NCBI RefSeq assembly: GCF_024519455.1
Contig: NZ_JALJRY010000009.1
Location: 1 to 64,000 of the forward strand
DNA from: Streptomyces sp. STR69
Lineage (GTDB): Bacteria > Actinomycetota > Actinomycetes > Streptomycetales > Streptomycetaceae
Length of the DNA stretch: 64,000 nt
Reading direction: 5' to 3'
The translations under genes were made by a program, and so were the position numbers. Shown here in pieces: positions 8,327 through 17,189 of this stretch (position 1 is its first letter; each line of letters begins with the position of its first letter). The notes under the pieces are model-generated. The model saw only the letters and a program-made list of their open reading frames with translations. It did no database searches and was not told the origin of the DNA.

Positions 8327-9115
8327 GTGAGCGCCAGCGGCACCGCGACCGGCCAGGTCGAGCACATGCTGCGCCAGGTGACGCCCGGGCGCTACGACGC
8401 CTACGAGGCGCTCCTGCGCGCCCTCGCGACCCCCCACTCCGGCCAGATCTGGATGCTCCTGTGGCACGGCCAGTCCGGCTCCCCGGACGCCCAGTACGGA
8501 AACATGCACGTCGAGGGCTACGGCTACGCCCCCTGCGTCACCTCCGCCCAGGAGCTCTCGGCCAGCGGCTGGAACCGCTCCTACGAGGTGGTCGACTGCC
8601 TGGACGTGGCCCGCACCCTCTATCCGGACCACTTCGGCCTCTGGCTCAACCCGCACGCCCCCGGCGGCGGCCTCGGCATCCCCTGGCTGGACCTGCGCCG
8701 GATCGCCACCGGCCTGGAGCGCCAGCCCGCGGGGCCCCTGCGCCTGACGGAACCGGCGATCGAGGTCCCGCAGTTCTACGGCCTGCTCACGCAGAACGCC
8801 CACCGTACCCCGGCGGTCCGCACCCTCCGCCGCGCCTGGGTGCAGCCCGCGCTCGGGGCGCCGTATCTCGCGATCGGTCTGGATGTGTACGACACCAGTC
8901 CGCCGGCCGTGGACTCGGTGCGCGCGATGATGCAGCAGTCCATCGGCGCGGTCCCGGACGGGCTGCCGGTGTCGACCGTGGCGATGTCCGACGACTACGA
9001 CCCGGTGGCGCTGTGGCTGCGGGCGAACGCCCGCCCGTTCTACGACCGTGAGGCCCACGCCGCGCCCGCCCAGGCGGGCGGGTACGGGTACCCGCCCGTC
9101 CGTGGTGGATACTGA
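8327..9115 (+). CDS. SseB C-terminal domain family protein
   Basis: A 262-aa soluble protein, GTG start with AAGGGGCG upstream. It resembles the SseB-family neighbour in its C-terminal half (AIGLDVYDTSPPAVDSVRAM, DPVALWLRANARPFYDRE compared with VGVELTNWEGD and DWMRQTVRPFY), so the two genes look like an old duplication. The N-terminal half (VTPGRYDAYEALLRALA) is specific to this member. The tail after about residue 240 is Gly/Tyr/Ala-rich. Function unknown; it probably acts with its neighbour. Confidence 0.75.
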   Translation: MSASGTATGQVEHMLRQVTPGRYDAYEALLRALATPHSGQIWMLLWHGQSGSPDAQYGNMHVEGYGYAPCVTSAQELSASGWNRSYEVVDCLDVARTLYPDHFGLWLNPHAPGGGLGIPWLDLRRIATGLERQPAGPLRLTEPAIEVPQFYGLLTQNAHRTPAVRTLRRAWVQPALGAPYLAIGLDVYDTSPPAVDSVRAMMQQSIGAVPDGLPVSTVAMSDDYDPVALWLRANARPFYDREAHAAPAQAGGYGYPPVRGGY

Positions 9116-9458
9116 GCCCGCGAGTCCTCTTCCCAGCTTCTCCGCAGGATTTACGTCTACGGCACATTTCTCCGCGCGTAGACGGCGGTGTGGTGCCCCG
9201 AAAGACGCCGAGTTTCCGTTGTGTCCCAAGTGTCTGGCGTCCGGGGGGCGTTACCCACTGTTCGGATAACGGAATCCCTAGTTAAGCATCACGGTTGCGC
9301 ATACTTTCGCCGTCAGACCTGGCGGGTGATCGCAGCCACGCTGAAGACTCGCGACTCAGACACAGGGTCGAGGACCCCGTGTCCACTGCAAGTCGACAAA
9401 GCCGCTAATCCGCGGCAGGCGTAAGCCGGTAACCACCGGCGAGAGGGGTCGGGTCACA
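9116..9458. promoter_or_regulatory. Upstream region of the peptide ABC operon
   Basis: A 343-bp gap with no gene. Several AT-richer stretches around 9270-9310 (GGAATCCCTAGTTAAGCATC) make a promoter for the ABC operon likely here. A short hairpin GCCGGT-AACC-ACCGGC at about 9425-9440 sits just before the GAGAGGGG ribosome-binding site of the first permease gene. I could not identify a recognised regulator site or riboswitch. Confidence 0.4.
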
Positions 9459-10457
9459 GTGACCGCACCGATCGAGACCACGGGAGCGGAAGCCGGGGCG
9501 CAGCCGGAGGCTGTGCTCGTCGGCGCCGAGAAGGGGCAGATCGAGGGCCGTTCCCTTGGACAGATCGCCTGGACCCGGTTCAAGAAGGACAAGGTCGCCG
9601 TCGCAGGCGGCGTCATCGTCGTCCTGCTGATCCTGGTCGCGGCACTCTCCCGTCCCATCCAGGCGATGTTCGGCCTGGACCCCGATGCCTTCCACCAGAA
9701 CCTGATCGACGCCAACACCTCGCTGCCCAAGGGCGGTTGGGGCGGCATGAGCTGGGACCACCCGCTCGGTGTGGACCCGCAGTTCGGCCGGGACGTCGCC
9801 ACCCGCATCCTCGAGGGATCCTGGGTGTCGCTGGTGGTGGCCTTCGGCGCCACGATCCTGTCGAACGTGATCGGCACGATCCTCGGCGTGGTCGCGGGGT
9901 ACTACGGCGGCCGGGTCGACTCGATCATCAGCCGCCTGATGGACACCTTCCTCGCCTTCCCCCTGCTGCTCTTCGCCATCGCCATCTCGGCGACCCTGCA
10001 GGGCGGTGCCTTCGGCCTCAGCGGTCTGCCGCTGCACCTGAGCGTGCTGATCTTCGTCATCGGCTTCTTCAACTGGCCCTACCTGGGCCGTATCGTCCGC
10101 GGCCAGACCCTCGCCCTGCGCGAGCGCGAGTTCGTGGACGCCTCCCGGGGCATGGGCGCCAAGGCGCCGTACATCCTCTTCCGGGAGCTGCTGCCCAACC
10201 TCGTCGGCCCGATCATCGTCTACTCGACGCTGCTCATCCCGACGAACATCCTCTTCGAGGCGTCCCTCAGCTTCCTCGGGGTCGGTATCCAGCCCCCGCA
10301 GGCATCCTGGGGCGGCATGTTGCGGGACGCGGTCACCTATTACGAGGTCGACCCCGCGTACATGATCGTTCCCGGCCTCGCCATCTTTGTGACCGTCCTG
10401 GCGTTCAACCTGCTCGGCGACGGTCTCCGCGACGCTCTCGACCCCCGCAGCCGCTAG
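9459..10457 (+). CDS. Peptide ABC transporter permease (DppC/OppC type)
   Basis: A 332-aa inner-membrane permease. After a cytoplasmic N-terminus with WTRFKKDKVAVAGG, the OppC-specific N-terminal segment, there is a first membrane helix at about 45-65, then five more helices in the transport domain. The EAA loop that contacts the ATPases is EFVDASRGMGAKAPYILFRELLPN. The C-terminus NLLGDGLRDALDPRSR is typical of DppC. The gene order is unusual compared with most dpp/opp operons: this permease comes first, then the binding protein, the second permease and two ATPases. Confidence 0.93.
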   Translation: MTAPIETTGAEAGAQPEAVLVGAEKGQIEGRSLGQIAWTRFKKDKVAVAGGVIVVLLILVAALSRPIQAMFGLDPDAFHQNLIDANTSLPKGGWGGMSWDHPLGVDPQFGRDVATRILEGSWVSLVVAFGATILSNVIGTILGVVAGYYGGRVDSIISRLMDTFLAFPLLLFAIAISATLQGGAFGLSGLPLHLSVLIFVIGFFNWPYLGRIVRGQTLALREREFVDASRGMGAKAPYILFRELLPNLVGPIIVYSTLLIPTNILFEASLSFLGVGIQPPQASWGGMLRDAVTYYEVDPAYMIVPGLAIFVTVLAFNLLGDGLRDALDPRSR

Positions 10458-10510
10458 GGCCCGCACCCGAGAGTTCATCAAGTTTCCGACAATGGAGGAA
10501 GCAGACCATC

Positions 10511-12262
10511 ATGCGAAGGTCAGCGCTGGCCGCAGTTGCGGCCATCGGCTCTGCGACACTGCTCATGGCAGGTTGCAGCAAGGCCGATGACAACAAGAGT
10601 GACAACGGTGGGACGAAGGCGGCTGGGGCCAACGCAGCGACCAAGGACGTCGTCAACGCCTCCACGCACAAGGGCGGGACGGTCACCTACGAACTGTCCG
10701 ACGTTCCGGACTCGTTCGACCCGGGCAACACGTACTACGCGTACATGTACAACTTCAGCCGGCTGTACGCCCGTCCGCTGATGACGTTCGAGCCCGGCCC
10801 CGGTTCCAAGGGGAACACCCTGGTCCCGGACCTCGCCGCGAGCAAGGGTGTCTCCAGCGACGGCGGCAAGACCTGGACGTACAAGCTGCGTTCGGGCCTG
10901 AAGTACCAGGACGGCACGGCGATCACGTCCAAGGACGTCAAGTACGCCGTGGAGCGCTCCAACTTCGCGCGTGACGTGCTCTCCCTCGGCCCGAACTACT
11001 TCCAGCAGTTCCTGGTCGGCGGCAAGGACTACAAGGGCCCCTACAAGGACAAGAGCGCCGAGGGCCTGAAGTCCATCGCGACGCCGGACGACACCACGAT
11101 CGTCTTCCACCTGAACACGGCCTTCCAGGAGTTCGACTACCTGGTCGCGGCGCCGCAGACGGCTCCGGTTCCGCAGGCGAAGGACACGGGCGTCGACTAC
11201 GTCAAGAACATCGTGTCCTCCGGCTCGTACCAGTTCCAGAGCTACCAGGACGGCAAGCAGGCCGTCCTCGTGCGCAACAAGAACTGGGACGCGGCGACGG
11301 ACCCGCTGCGCAAGCAGTACCCGGACAAGATCGTCGTGAACCTGAAGGTCAACGCCGACACGATCGACAAGGACGTCCTCGCGGGCAACGCGATCGACAT
11401 GGGCGGTACGGGTGTCCAGGCCGCGACCCAGGCGCAGCTGCTGACCTCCGCCGACAAGAAGGCGGGCACGGACAACACCTTCGGTGGCCGTCTCGTCTAC
11501 ATGGCGATCAACACCAAGGTCGCGCCGTTCACCAACGTCGAGTGCCGCAAGGCCGTCGAGTACGCCATCGACAAGGTCTCGGTGCAGACCGCCGAGGGCG
11601 GCCCGATCCGCGGTGAGATCGCCACCACCGTCCTGCCGCCGGACATCACCGGTTACGTCAAGGACGACCAGTACGCCACCACGGGCAACAAGGGTGACGT
11701 CGCCAAGGCCAAGGCGGCCCTGACGGCCTGTGGCAAGAAGACGATCTCCACCAACCTGTCGGCCCGCAGCGACCGCCCGCAGGAGATCTCCGCGGCCACC
11801 GCGATCATCAACTCGCTCAAGGCCGTCGGCATCAACGCCAGCCTGAAGCAGTACCCGTCGGGCAAGTACTTCACCGACTACGCGGGTGTCCCGAAGTTCA
11901 CCGAGCAGCAGAACATCGGCCTGATCATGATGCAGTGGGGTGCCGACTGGCCCTCCGGCTACGGCTTCGAGCAGCAGATCCTGAACGGTGCGGCGATCGG
12001 CGCCTCGGGTAACACCAACCTGTCGCAGTACGACAACAAGACGGTCAACGAACTCCTCGCCAAGGCCATCGGCACCGAGGACGTCGCCACCCGCAACAGC
12101 ATGTACGCGCAGGTCGACAAGCAGACCATGAGTGACGCGGTGCTCGTCCCGCTGACCTACTTCAAGGTTCTGCTCGCGCGTCCGGCGAACTACAGCAACC
12201 TGGTGTCTACGGCGGCCTTCAGCGGCCAGTACGACTACCTCAACATCGGCACCACGAAGTAG
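10511..12262 (+). CDS. Peptide-binding lipoprotein of ABC transporter
   Basis: A 583-aa extracellular substrate-binding protein of family 5 (DppA/OppA). It has a lipoprotein signal with lipobox LMAGC, so C22 should be lipidated. DLAASKGVSSDGGKTWTYKL and GLKYQDGTAITSKDVKYAVERS are classic family-5 segments. The frame extends far upstream inside the permease gene but ATG at 10511, with GGAGGAAG 9-16 bases before it, is the clear start. It delivers oligopeptides to the flanking permeases. Lysine-rich compared with its neighbours, as expected for a surface protein. Peptide importers of this type feed nutrition and sometimes developmental signalling in Streptomyces; which applies here is not visible. 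Confidence 0.93.
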   Translation: MRRSALAAVAAIGSATLLMAGCSKADDNKSDNGGTKAAGANAATKDVVNASTHKGGTVTYELSDVPDSFDPGNTYYAYMYNFSRLYARPLMTFEPGPGSKGNTLVPDLAASKGVSSDGGKTWTYKLRSGLKYQDGTAITSKDVKYAVERSNFARDVLSLGPNYFQQFLVGGKDYKGPYKDKSAEGLKSIATPDDTTIVFHLNTAFQEFDYLVAAPQTAPVPQAKDTGVDYVKNIVSSGSYQFQSYQDGKQAVLVRNKNWDAATDPLRKQYPDKIVVNLKVNADTIDKDVLAGNAIDMGGTGVQAATQAQLLTSADKKAGTDNTFGGRLVYMAINTKVAPFTNVECRKAVEYAIDKVSVQTAEGGPIRGEIATTVLPPDITGYVKDDQYATTGNKGDVAKAKAALTACGKKTISTNLSARSDRPQEISAATAIINSLKAVGINASLKQYPSGKYFTDYAGVPKFTEQQNIGLIMMQWGADWPSGYGFEQQILNGAAIGASGNTNLSQYDNKTVNELLAKAIGTEDVATRNSMYAQVDKQTMSDAVLVPLTYFKVLLARPANYSNLVSTAAFSGQYDYLNIGTTK

Positions 12263-12292
12263 TCGTAGCCCCGGAAGGCAGGTGAAGGCATT

Positions 12293-12324
12293 GGTGCCCG
12301 TGGGCTCAGCGGCCCACGGGCACC
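12293..12324. terminator. Perfect 13-bp hairpin between binding-protein and permease genes
   Basis: Arms 12293-12305 (GGTGCCCGTGGGC) and 12312-12324 are perfectly complementary around a 6-base loop. There is no U-tract. Hairpins after the binding-protein gene of ABC operons often protect the upstream mRNA or partly stop transcription, making the binding protein more abundant than the permeases. That role is inferred here. Confidence 0.7.
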
Positions 12325-12337
12325 AGCGCCGATCCCC

Positions 12338-13345
12338 GTGATCTCGTACATTCTCCGTCGGACAATCGCAGCGGTGATCCTGCTGCTGGTCGTCTCCGCG
12401 GTCACCTTCGGCATCTTCTTCCTGCTGCCACGGCTCGCCGGCCAGACCGCGGACCAACTGGCCCAGCAGTACATCGGGAAGAGCCCGTCGGCGGCGGACA
12501 TCGCCGCGGTCAAGCACAACCTGGGTCTGGACCAGCCCCTTTACCTGCAGTACTGGCACTTCATCAAGGGGATCGTGGCGGGCGCCACCTACAACCTCGG
12601 CCCCACCACGGTGCACTGCGACGCGCCCTGCTTCGGCTACTCCTTCAAGGACCACGTCGAGGTCTGGCCGCAGCTCACCTCCCGCCTTCCGGTCACCATC
12701 TCGCTAGCCTCCGGCGCCGCCGTCCTGTGGCTCGTGTCCGGTGTCACGGTCGGTGTGATCTCCGCGCTCAAGCCGCGGTCGTTCTTCGACCGCGCCTTCA
12801 TGGGCGTCGCACTCGCGGGTGTCTCGCTGCCCATGTTCTTCACGGGCAACCTGGCGATCCTGCTCTTCACGTACCAGTGGCCGATCTTCGGCCGCACCTA
12901 CGTCCCGTTCACCGAGAATCCCGCGCAGTGGGCCAACACGCTGTTCCCGGCGTGGTGTTCGCTCGCGCTTCTCTACTCCGCCATCTACGCGCGGCTCACC
13001 CGCTCGGGCATGCTGGAGACGATGAACGAGGACTTCATCCGTACGGCCCGCGCCAAGGGCCTGCGGGAGCGCAACGTCGTCGTCAAGCACGGTCTGCGGG
13101 CCGCCCTGACGCCGATCATCACCGTCTTCGGCATGGACCTCGGTCTGCTGCTCGGCGGTGCGCTGATCACCGAGTCGGTGTTCTCCCTGCACGGCATCGG
13201 GCAGTACGCGGTGCAGTCGATCGAGAGCAACGACCTGCCCCCGATCCTCGGTGTGACCCTGCTCGCAGCGTTCTTCGTAGTGATCGCAAATCTTCTGGTG
13301 GACCTGTTGTACGCCGCCGCCGACCCGCGGGTGAGGCTCTCGTGA
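12338..13345 (+). CDS. Peptide ABC transporter permease (DppB/OppB type)
   Basis: A 335-aa inner-membrane permease starting at a GTG. MISYILRRTIAAVILLLVVSA is a DppB-like first helix, followed by the usual periplasmic loop and five more helices. The EAA loop is EDFIRTARAKGLRERNVVVKHGLR. The C-terminus, NLLVDLLYAAADPRVRLS, is standard for DppB. The start lies 14 bases after the intra-operon hairpin. Its stop overlaps the GTG of the ATPase gene (GTGA), indicating coupled translation of the downstream genes. Confidence 0.93.
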   Translation: MISYILRRTIAAVILLLVVSAVTFGIFFLLPRLAGQTADQLAQQYIGKSPSAADIAAVKHNLGLDQPLYLQYWHFIKGIVAGATYNLGPTTVHCDAPCFGYSFKDHVEVWPQLTSRLPVTISLASGAAVLWLVSGVTVGVISALKPRSFFDRAFMGVALAGVSLPMFFTGNLAILLFTYQWPIFGRTYVPFTENPAQWANTLFPAWCSLALLYSAIYARLTRSGMLETMNEDFIRTARAKGLRERNVVVKHGLRAALTPIITVFGMDLGLLLGGALITESVFSLHGIGQYAVQSIESNDLPPILGVTLLAAFFVVIANLLVDLLYAAADPRVRLS

Positions 13346-14439
13346 CCGACCTTTCGAAGACCGGCGCCGCGGTCGGCGAGCCCGTCAACGCGCCCTCCGA
13401 CGCCCCGAACGCGTTCCTCGAAGTCCGCGACCTCAAGGTGCACTTCCCGACCGACGACGGTCTGGTCAAGTCCGTCGACGGGCTCAGCTTCTCGCTGGAG
13501 AAGGGCAAGACCCTCTCCATCGTGGGCGAGTCGGGCTCCGGCAAGTCCGTCACCTCGCTGGCGATCATGGGCCTGCACCGGCTCGGCGCGCGCGGCAAGA
13601 ACGTGCAGATGTCCGGCGAGATCTGGCTCGACGGCCAGGAGCTGGTCAACGCCTCGCCGGACGACGTGCGCAAGCTCCGCGGCCAGCAGATGTCCATGAT
13701 CTTCCAGGACCCGCTGTCCGCGATGCACCCGTACTACAAGATCGGCGACCAGATCGTCGAGGCGTACCGGGTGCACCACAACGTCAACAAGAAGGTCGCC
13801 CGTACGCGGGCCATCGAGATGCTCGACCGGGTCGGCATCCCCGAGCCGGCCAAGCGCGTCGACGGCTACCCGCACGAGTTCTCCGGCGGTATGCGCCAGC
13901 GCGCCATGATCGCGATGGCCCTGGTCAACAACCCCGAACTGCTCATCGCGGACGAGCCGACGACCGCCCTCGACGTGACCGTCCAGGCGCAGATCCTCGA
14001 CCTCATCCGGGATCTGCAGAAGGAGTTCGGCTCCGCGGTCGTCCTCATCACGCACGACCTCGGTGTCGTCGCCGAGATCGCCGACGAGGTCCTGGTGATG
14101 TACGGCGGCCGGTGCGTGGAGCGCGGTCCGGTCGACGAGATCTTCGAGAAGCCCCAACACCCGTACACCTGGGGTCTGTTGGGCTCGATGCCGCGGATCG
14201 ACCGGGAGACCTCGGACCGGCTCATCCCGGTCAAGGGCCAGCCGCCGAGCCTCATCAACGTCCCCTCGGGCTGCGCCTTCCACCCGCGCTGCCCGTACGC
14301 GGACATCCCCAAGGGCGACGTCACGCGAACCGTGCGCCCCGAGCTGGAGCTGGTCCCCGGCGGGCACTGGTCCGCCTGCCACCTCCCGGCCGCGGACCGC
14401 ACGCGGATCTGGACCGAAGAGATTGCGCCGAAGCTGTGA
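13342..14439 (+). CDS. Peptide ABC transporter ATP-binding protein (DppD/OppD type)
   Basis: A 365-aa ATPase that powers the importer. Walker A is GESGSGKS, the ABC signature FSGGMRQRAMIAMAL, Walker B LLIADEPTTALD, and the C-terminal oligopeptide-transporter domain carries the cysteine motif CAFHPRCPYA...C typical of 4Fe-4S-containing DppD/OppD subunits. The GTG start at 13342 overlaps the preceding stop in GTGA; the frame upstream is only a shadow of the permease gene. It overlaps the next ATPase gene in the same way. Confidence 0.93.
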   Translation: MTDLSKTGAAVGEPVNAPSDAPNAFLEVRDLKVHFPTDDGLVKSVDGLSFSLEKGKTLSIVGESGSGKSVTSLAIMGLHRLGARGKNVQMSGEIWLDGQELVNASPDDVRKLRGQQMSMIFQDPLSAMHPYYKIGDQIVEAYRVHHNVNKKVARTRAIEMLDRVGIPEPAKRVDGYPHEFSGGMRQRAMIAMALVNNPELLIADEPTTALDVTVQAQILDLIRDLQKEFGSAVVLITHDLGVVAEIADEVLVMYGGRCVERGPVDEIFEKPQHPYTWGLLGSMPRIDRETSDRLIPVKGQPPSLINVPSGCAFHPRCPYADIPKGDVTRTVRPELELVPGGHWSACHLPAADRTRIWTEEIAPKL

Positions 14440-15677
14440 GCGATACGAAGAAACCGGCCGCCACCGCGGTCGTCCCGGAGCAGGTGGCCTCCTCGGAGGA
14501 CCGTGAGGTACTGCTCAAGGTCGAGGGCCTGAAGAAGCACTTCCCCATCAAGAAGGGGATCCTGCAGCGTCAGGTCGCCGCGGTGAAGGCCGTCGACGGC
14601 ATCGACTTCGAGGTGCGCAAGGGTGAGACCCTGGGCGTCGTCGGGGAGTCGGGCTGCGGCAAGTCGACCATGGGCCGGGTCATCACCCGGCTCCAGGACC
14701 CGACGGGCGGCTCGATCCACTTCGAGGGCCAGGACATCACCCGCCTCAACTCGGCCGGGATGCGCCCGCTGCGCCGCGACATCCAGATGATCTTCCAGGA
14801 CCCGTACGGCTCCCTGAACCCGCGCCACACCATCGGCTCGATCGTCTCGGCGCCGTTCCGGCTCCAGGGCGTGGAGCCCGAGGGCGGGGTCAAGCGCGAG
14901 GTCCAGCGCCTGCTGGAGCTGGTGGGCCTGAGCCCCGAACACTTCAACCGCTACCCGCACGAGTTCTCCGGCGGTCAGCGCCAGCGCATCGGCATCGCCC
15001 GCGCGCTCGCCCTGAAGCCGAAGCTCGTGGTGGCGGACGAGCCGGTGTCGGCCCTGGACGTGTCGATCCAGGCGCAGGTCGTGAACCTGATGGACGACCT
15101 CCAGACGGAGCTCGGCCTGACGTACGTGATCATCGCGCACGACCTGTCCGTGGTCCGGCACGTCTCGGACCGGGTCGCGGTGATGTACCTCGGCAAGATC
15201 GTCGAAATCGCCGACAGCACCAAGCTGTACGAGTCGCCGATGCACCCGTACACCAAGGCCCTGATGTCGGCCGTGCCGGTCCCGGACCCCAAGCGCCGGG
15301 GTGCCAAGAGCGAGCGCATCCTGCTCAAGGGCGACGTCCCCTCGCCGATCTCCCCGCCCAGCGGCTGCCGTTTCCACACGCGCTGCTGGAAGGCGACGGA
15401 GATCTGCCGGACGGCGGAACCCCAGCTGATCGAGTTGCGTCCCGGCCAGCAGGTCGCCTGCCACCACCCGGAGAACTTCGCGGACCAGGCCCCGCAGGAC
15501 ACGGTCCTGCTGACCGCTGCGAAGGAAGCGGTGGAGCTGGTGGGCGAGGCGGTGCTGGAGAAGGCGGCCGAGATTTCCGAGGCGGAGACCCCCACGGCGG
15601 AGACCCCCGAGGAGCCTGCTGCCGAGGTGCCCGCCCCCGAAGCGGAATCCGGCGATCAGGAGTCAACTCCCAAGTAG
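14436..15677 (+). CDS. Peptide ABC transporter ATP-binding protein (DppF/OppF type)
   Basis: A 413-aa second ATPase of the importer. Walker A is GESGCGKS, the signature FSGGQRQRIGIARAL, Walker B LVVADEPVSALD, and the C-terminal motif CRFHTRCWKATEIC is present. GTG start overlapping the previous stop. Family members usually end near residue 340. This one continues about 70 residues with an acidic Glu/Ala/Pro/Thr tail (ETPTAETPEEPAAEVPAPEAE). That tail is unlike the folded domain and is probably disordered. It ends the five-gene operon. Confidence 0.92.
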   Translation: MSDTKKPAATAVVPEQVASSEDREVLLKVEGLKKHFPIKKGILQRQVAAVKAVDGIDFEVRKGETLGVVGESGCGKSTMGRVITRLQDPTGGSIHFEGQDITRLNSAGMRPLRRDIQMIFQDPYGSLNPRHTIGSIVSAPFRLQGVEPEGGVKREVQRLLELVGLSPEHFNRYPHEFSGGQRQRIGIARALALKPKLVVADEPVSALDVSIQAQVVNLMDDLQTELGLTYVIIAHDLSVVRHVSDRVAVMYLGKIVEIADSTKLYESPMHPYTKALMSAVPVPDPKRRGAKSERILLKGDVPSPISPPSGCRFHTRCWKATEICRTAEPQLIELRPGQQVACHHPENFADQAPQDTVLLTAAKEAVELVGEAVLEKAAEISEAETPTAETPEEPAAEVPAPEAESGDQESTPK

Positions 15678-15774
15678 CGCATGACAAGTTGGTAAAGCCA
15701 TGTCCATGGCGAAACGGGAGAGTGCAGAGTCGAGCGTGTCCGACTGATCGGAAACGCACCCGAAGGGACGACTC

Positions 15775-17166
15775 ATGGCACTCTCCCGTTCGGCACGTTT
15801 AGGGGCCCTCGCGACCGCGGCGGCCTCTTTTCTTGTCATAGCCGCCTCCTCCGCCCCCACTCCCGGCGCCGACGGAATCGGTGACACCTACTTCCCCCAG
15901 CTCGGCAACGGCGGCTTCGACGCCCGCCACTACGCCCTCGACGTGGCCTACAACCCCGACACCGACCGCCTCGACGGCCGTACGACCCTCACCGCCCGCG
16001 CCACCCAGAACCTCTCCTCCTTCGACCTGGACCTGCAGAAACTTGAGGTCACCAAGGTCGAAGTGAACGGCAGACGGGCCCAGTTCACCCGCACCGGCGA
16101 CGAACTGCGCATCACGCCACGGGACTTCCTCCGCAAGGGCAAGGACTTCACGGTCGCCGTCACCTACGGCGGGGTGCCCGAACCCCTCAACGGACCCATC
16201 GTGTTCGGCTCCGACTACGGCTGGATGAAGACCGCCGACGGAGTCTTCGTCGCCTGCGAACCCAACGCCGCCTCCACCTGGTTCCCCTCCAGCGACCACC
16301 CGTCCGACAAAGCCACCTACGACATCCGCATCAAGGCCCCCAAGGGCCTCACCGGAGTCTCCAACGGCCGCCTCGTCTCGACGTACGACAAGGGCGACTC
16401 GACGTACACCCACTGGCGCGAGAGCAAGCCGATGGCGACCTATCTCGCCACCGCCACCATCGGGAAGTTCGACGTCAAGACGGGGACGACCGCGGGCGGC
16501 ACCCCGATCTACGTCGCCATCGACCCGGTCCTCGCCAACAGCAACAGCGTCGACGTGTACGCCGTGACGGCCGCCGCCACCGACTACTGGTCGCAGGTCT
16601 TCGGGCCGTACCCCTTCGAGGAGACCGGCGCGATCGTCGACGACATGCCGGAGGCCGGGTTCTCGCTGGAGGTGCAGAGCAAGCCCGCCTACTCCGCCGT
16701 GCGCAACGAGACGACGATCGTGCACGAGCTGGCCCACCAGTGGTTCGGCGACTCGGTGTCGGTCGCGCACTGGAAGGACATCTGGCTCAACGAGGGCTTC
16801 GCGACCTACGCCCAGTGGCTGTGGGCCGAGCACCAGGGCACCCGCACCGCCCACGACTCGTTCCTGGCCGGCTACAACGCCCGCCCCGCCGACAGCGCCT
16901 TCTGGCAGACCGTCGTGGCGGACCCGCAGCGCGACACGATGTTCGCCTCCGCCGTCTACCAGCGCGGCGCGATGACCCTCCAGATGCTCCGCGAACGCAT
17001 CGGCGACACCGCGTTCTTCAAGCTCCTGCCGACCTGGACGAAGCTGCACCGCTACGGCAACGTGAGCACCGAGCAGTTCATCGAGCTCGCCGAGAAGATC
17101 AGCGGCCAGCAGCTCGACGACCTGTTCCAGACCTGGCTCTACACGACAGGCAAGCCCACCCTGTGA
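15775..17166 (+). CDS. Secreted M1-family metallopeptidase
   Basis: A 463-aa protein with a signal peptide (hydrophobic core LGALATAAASFLVIAAS, residues 9-25). The gluzincin site is complete: HELAH at 317-321 with the third zinc ligand E340 in NEGFATYA, giving HExxH-x18-E. The N-terminal beta domain (DTYFPQLGNGGFDARHYALDV) is typical of Streptomyces M1 peptidases. At 463 residues it is much shorter than the roughly 850-aa aminopeptidase N type and lacks the long C-terminal helical domain. Likely an extracellular peptidase whose products could be taken up by the upstream peptide importer; that link is inference. Confidence 0.9.
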   Translation: MALSRSARLGALATAAASFLVIAASSAPTPGADGIGDTYFPQLGNGGFDARHYALDVAYNPDTDRLDGRTTLTARATQNLSSFDLDLQKLEVTKVEVNGRRAQFTRTGDELRITPRDFLRKGKDFTVAVTYGGVPEPLNGPIVFGSDYGWMKTADGVFVACEPNAASTWFPSSDHPSDKATYDIRIKAPKGLTGVSNGRLVSTYDKGDSTYTHWRESKPMATYLATATIGKFDVKTGTTAGGTPIYVAIDPVLANSNSVDVYAVTAAATDYWSQVFGPYPFEETGAIVDDMPEAGFSLEVQSKPAYSAVRNETTIVHELAHQWFGDSVSVAHWKDIWLNEGFATYAQWLWAEHQGTRTAHDSFLAGYNARPADSAFWQTVVADPQRDTMFASAVYQRGAMTLQMLRERIGDTAFFKLLPTWTKLHRYGNVSTEQFIELAEKISGQQLDDLFQTWLYTTGKPTL

Positions 17167-17189
17167 CGACCCACGGGTAACAATGCGGT

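Noticed and set aside
9737..10510. Upstream extension of the peptide-binding protein in frame through the permease gene
   Set aside because: The lipoprotein signal and ribosome-binding site fix the start at 10511; the extension is Arg/Pro-rich shadow sequence.
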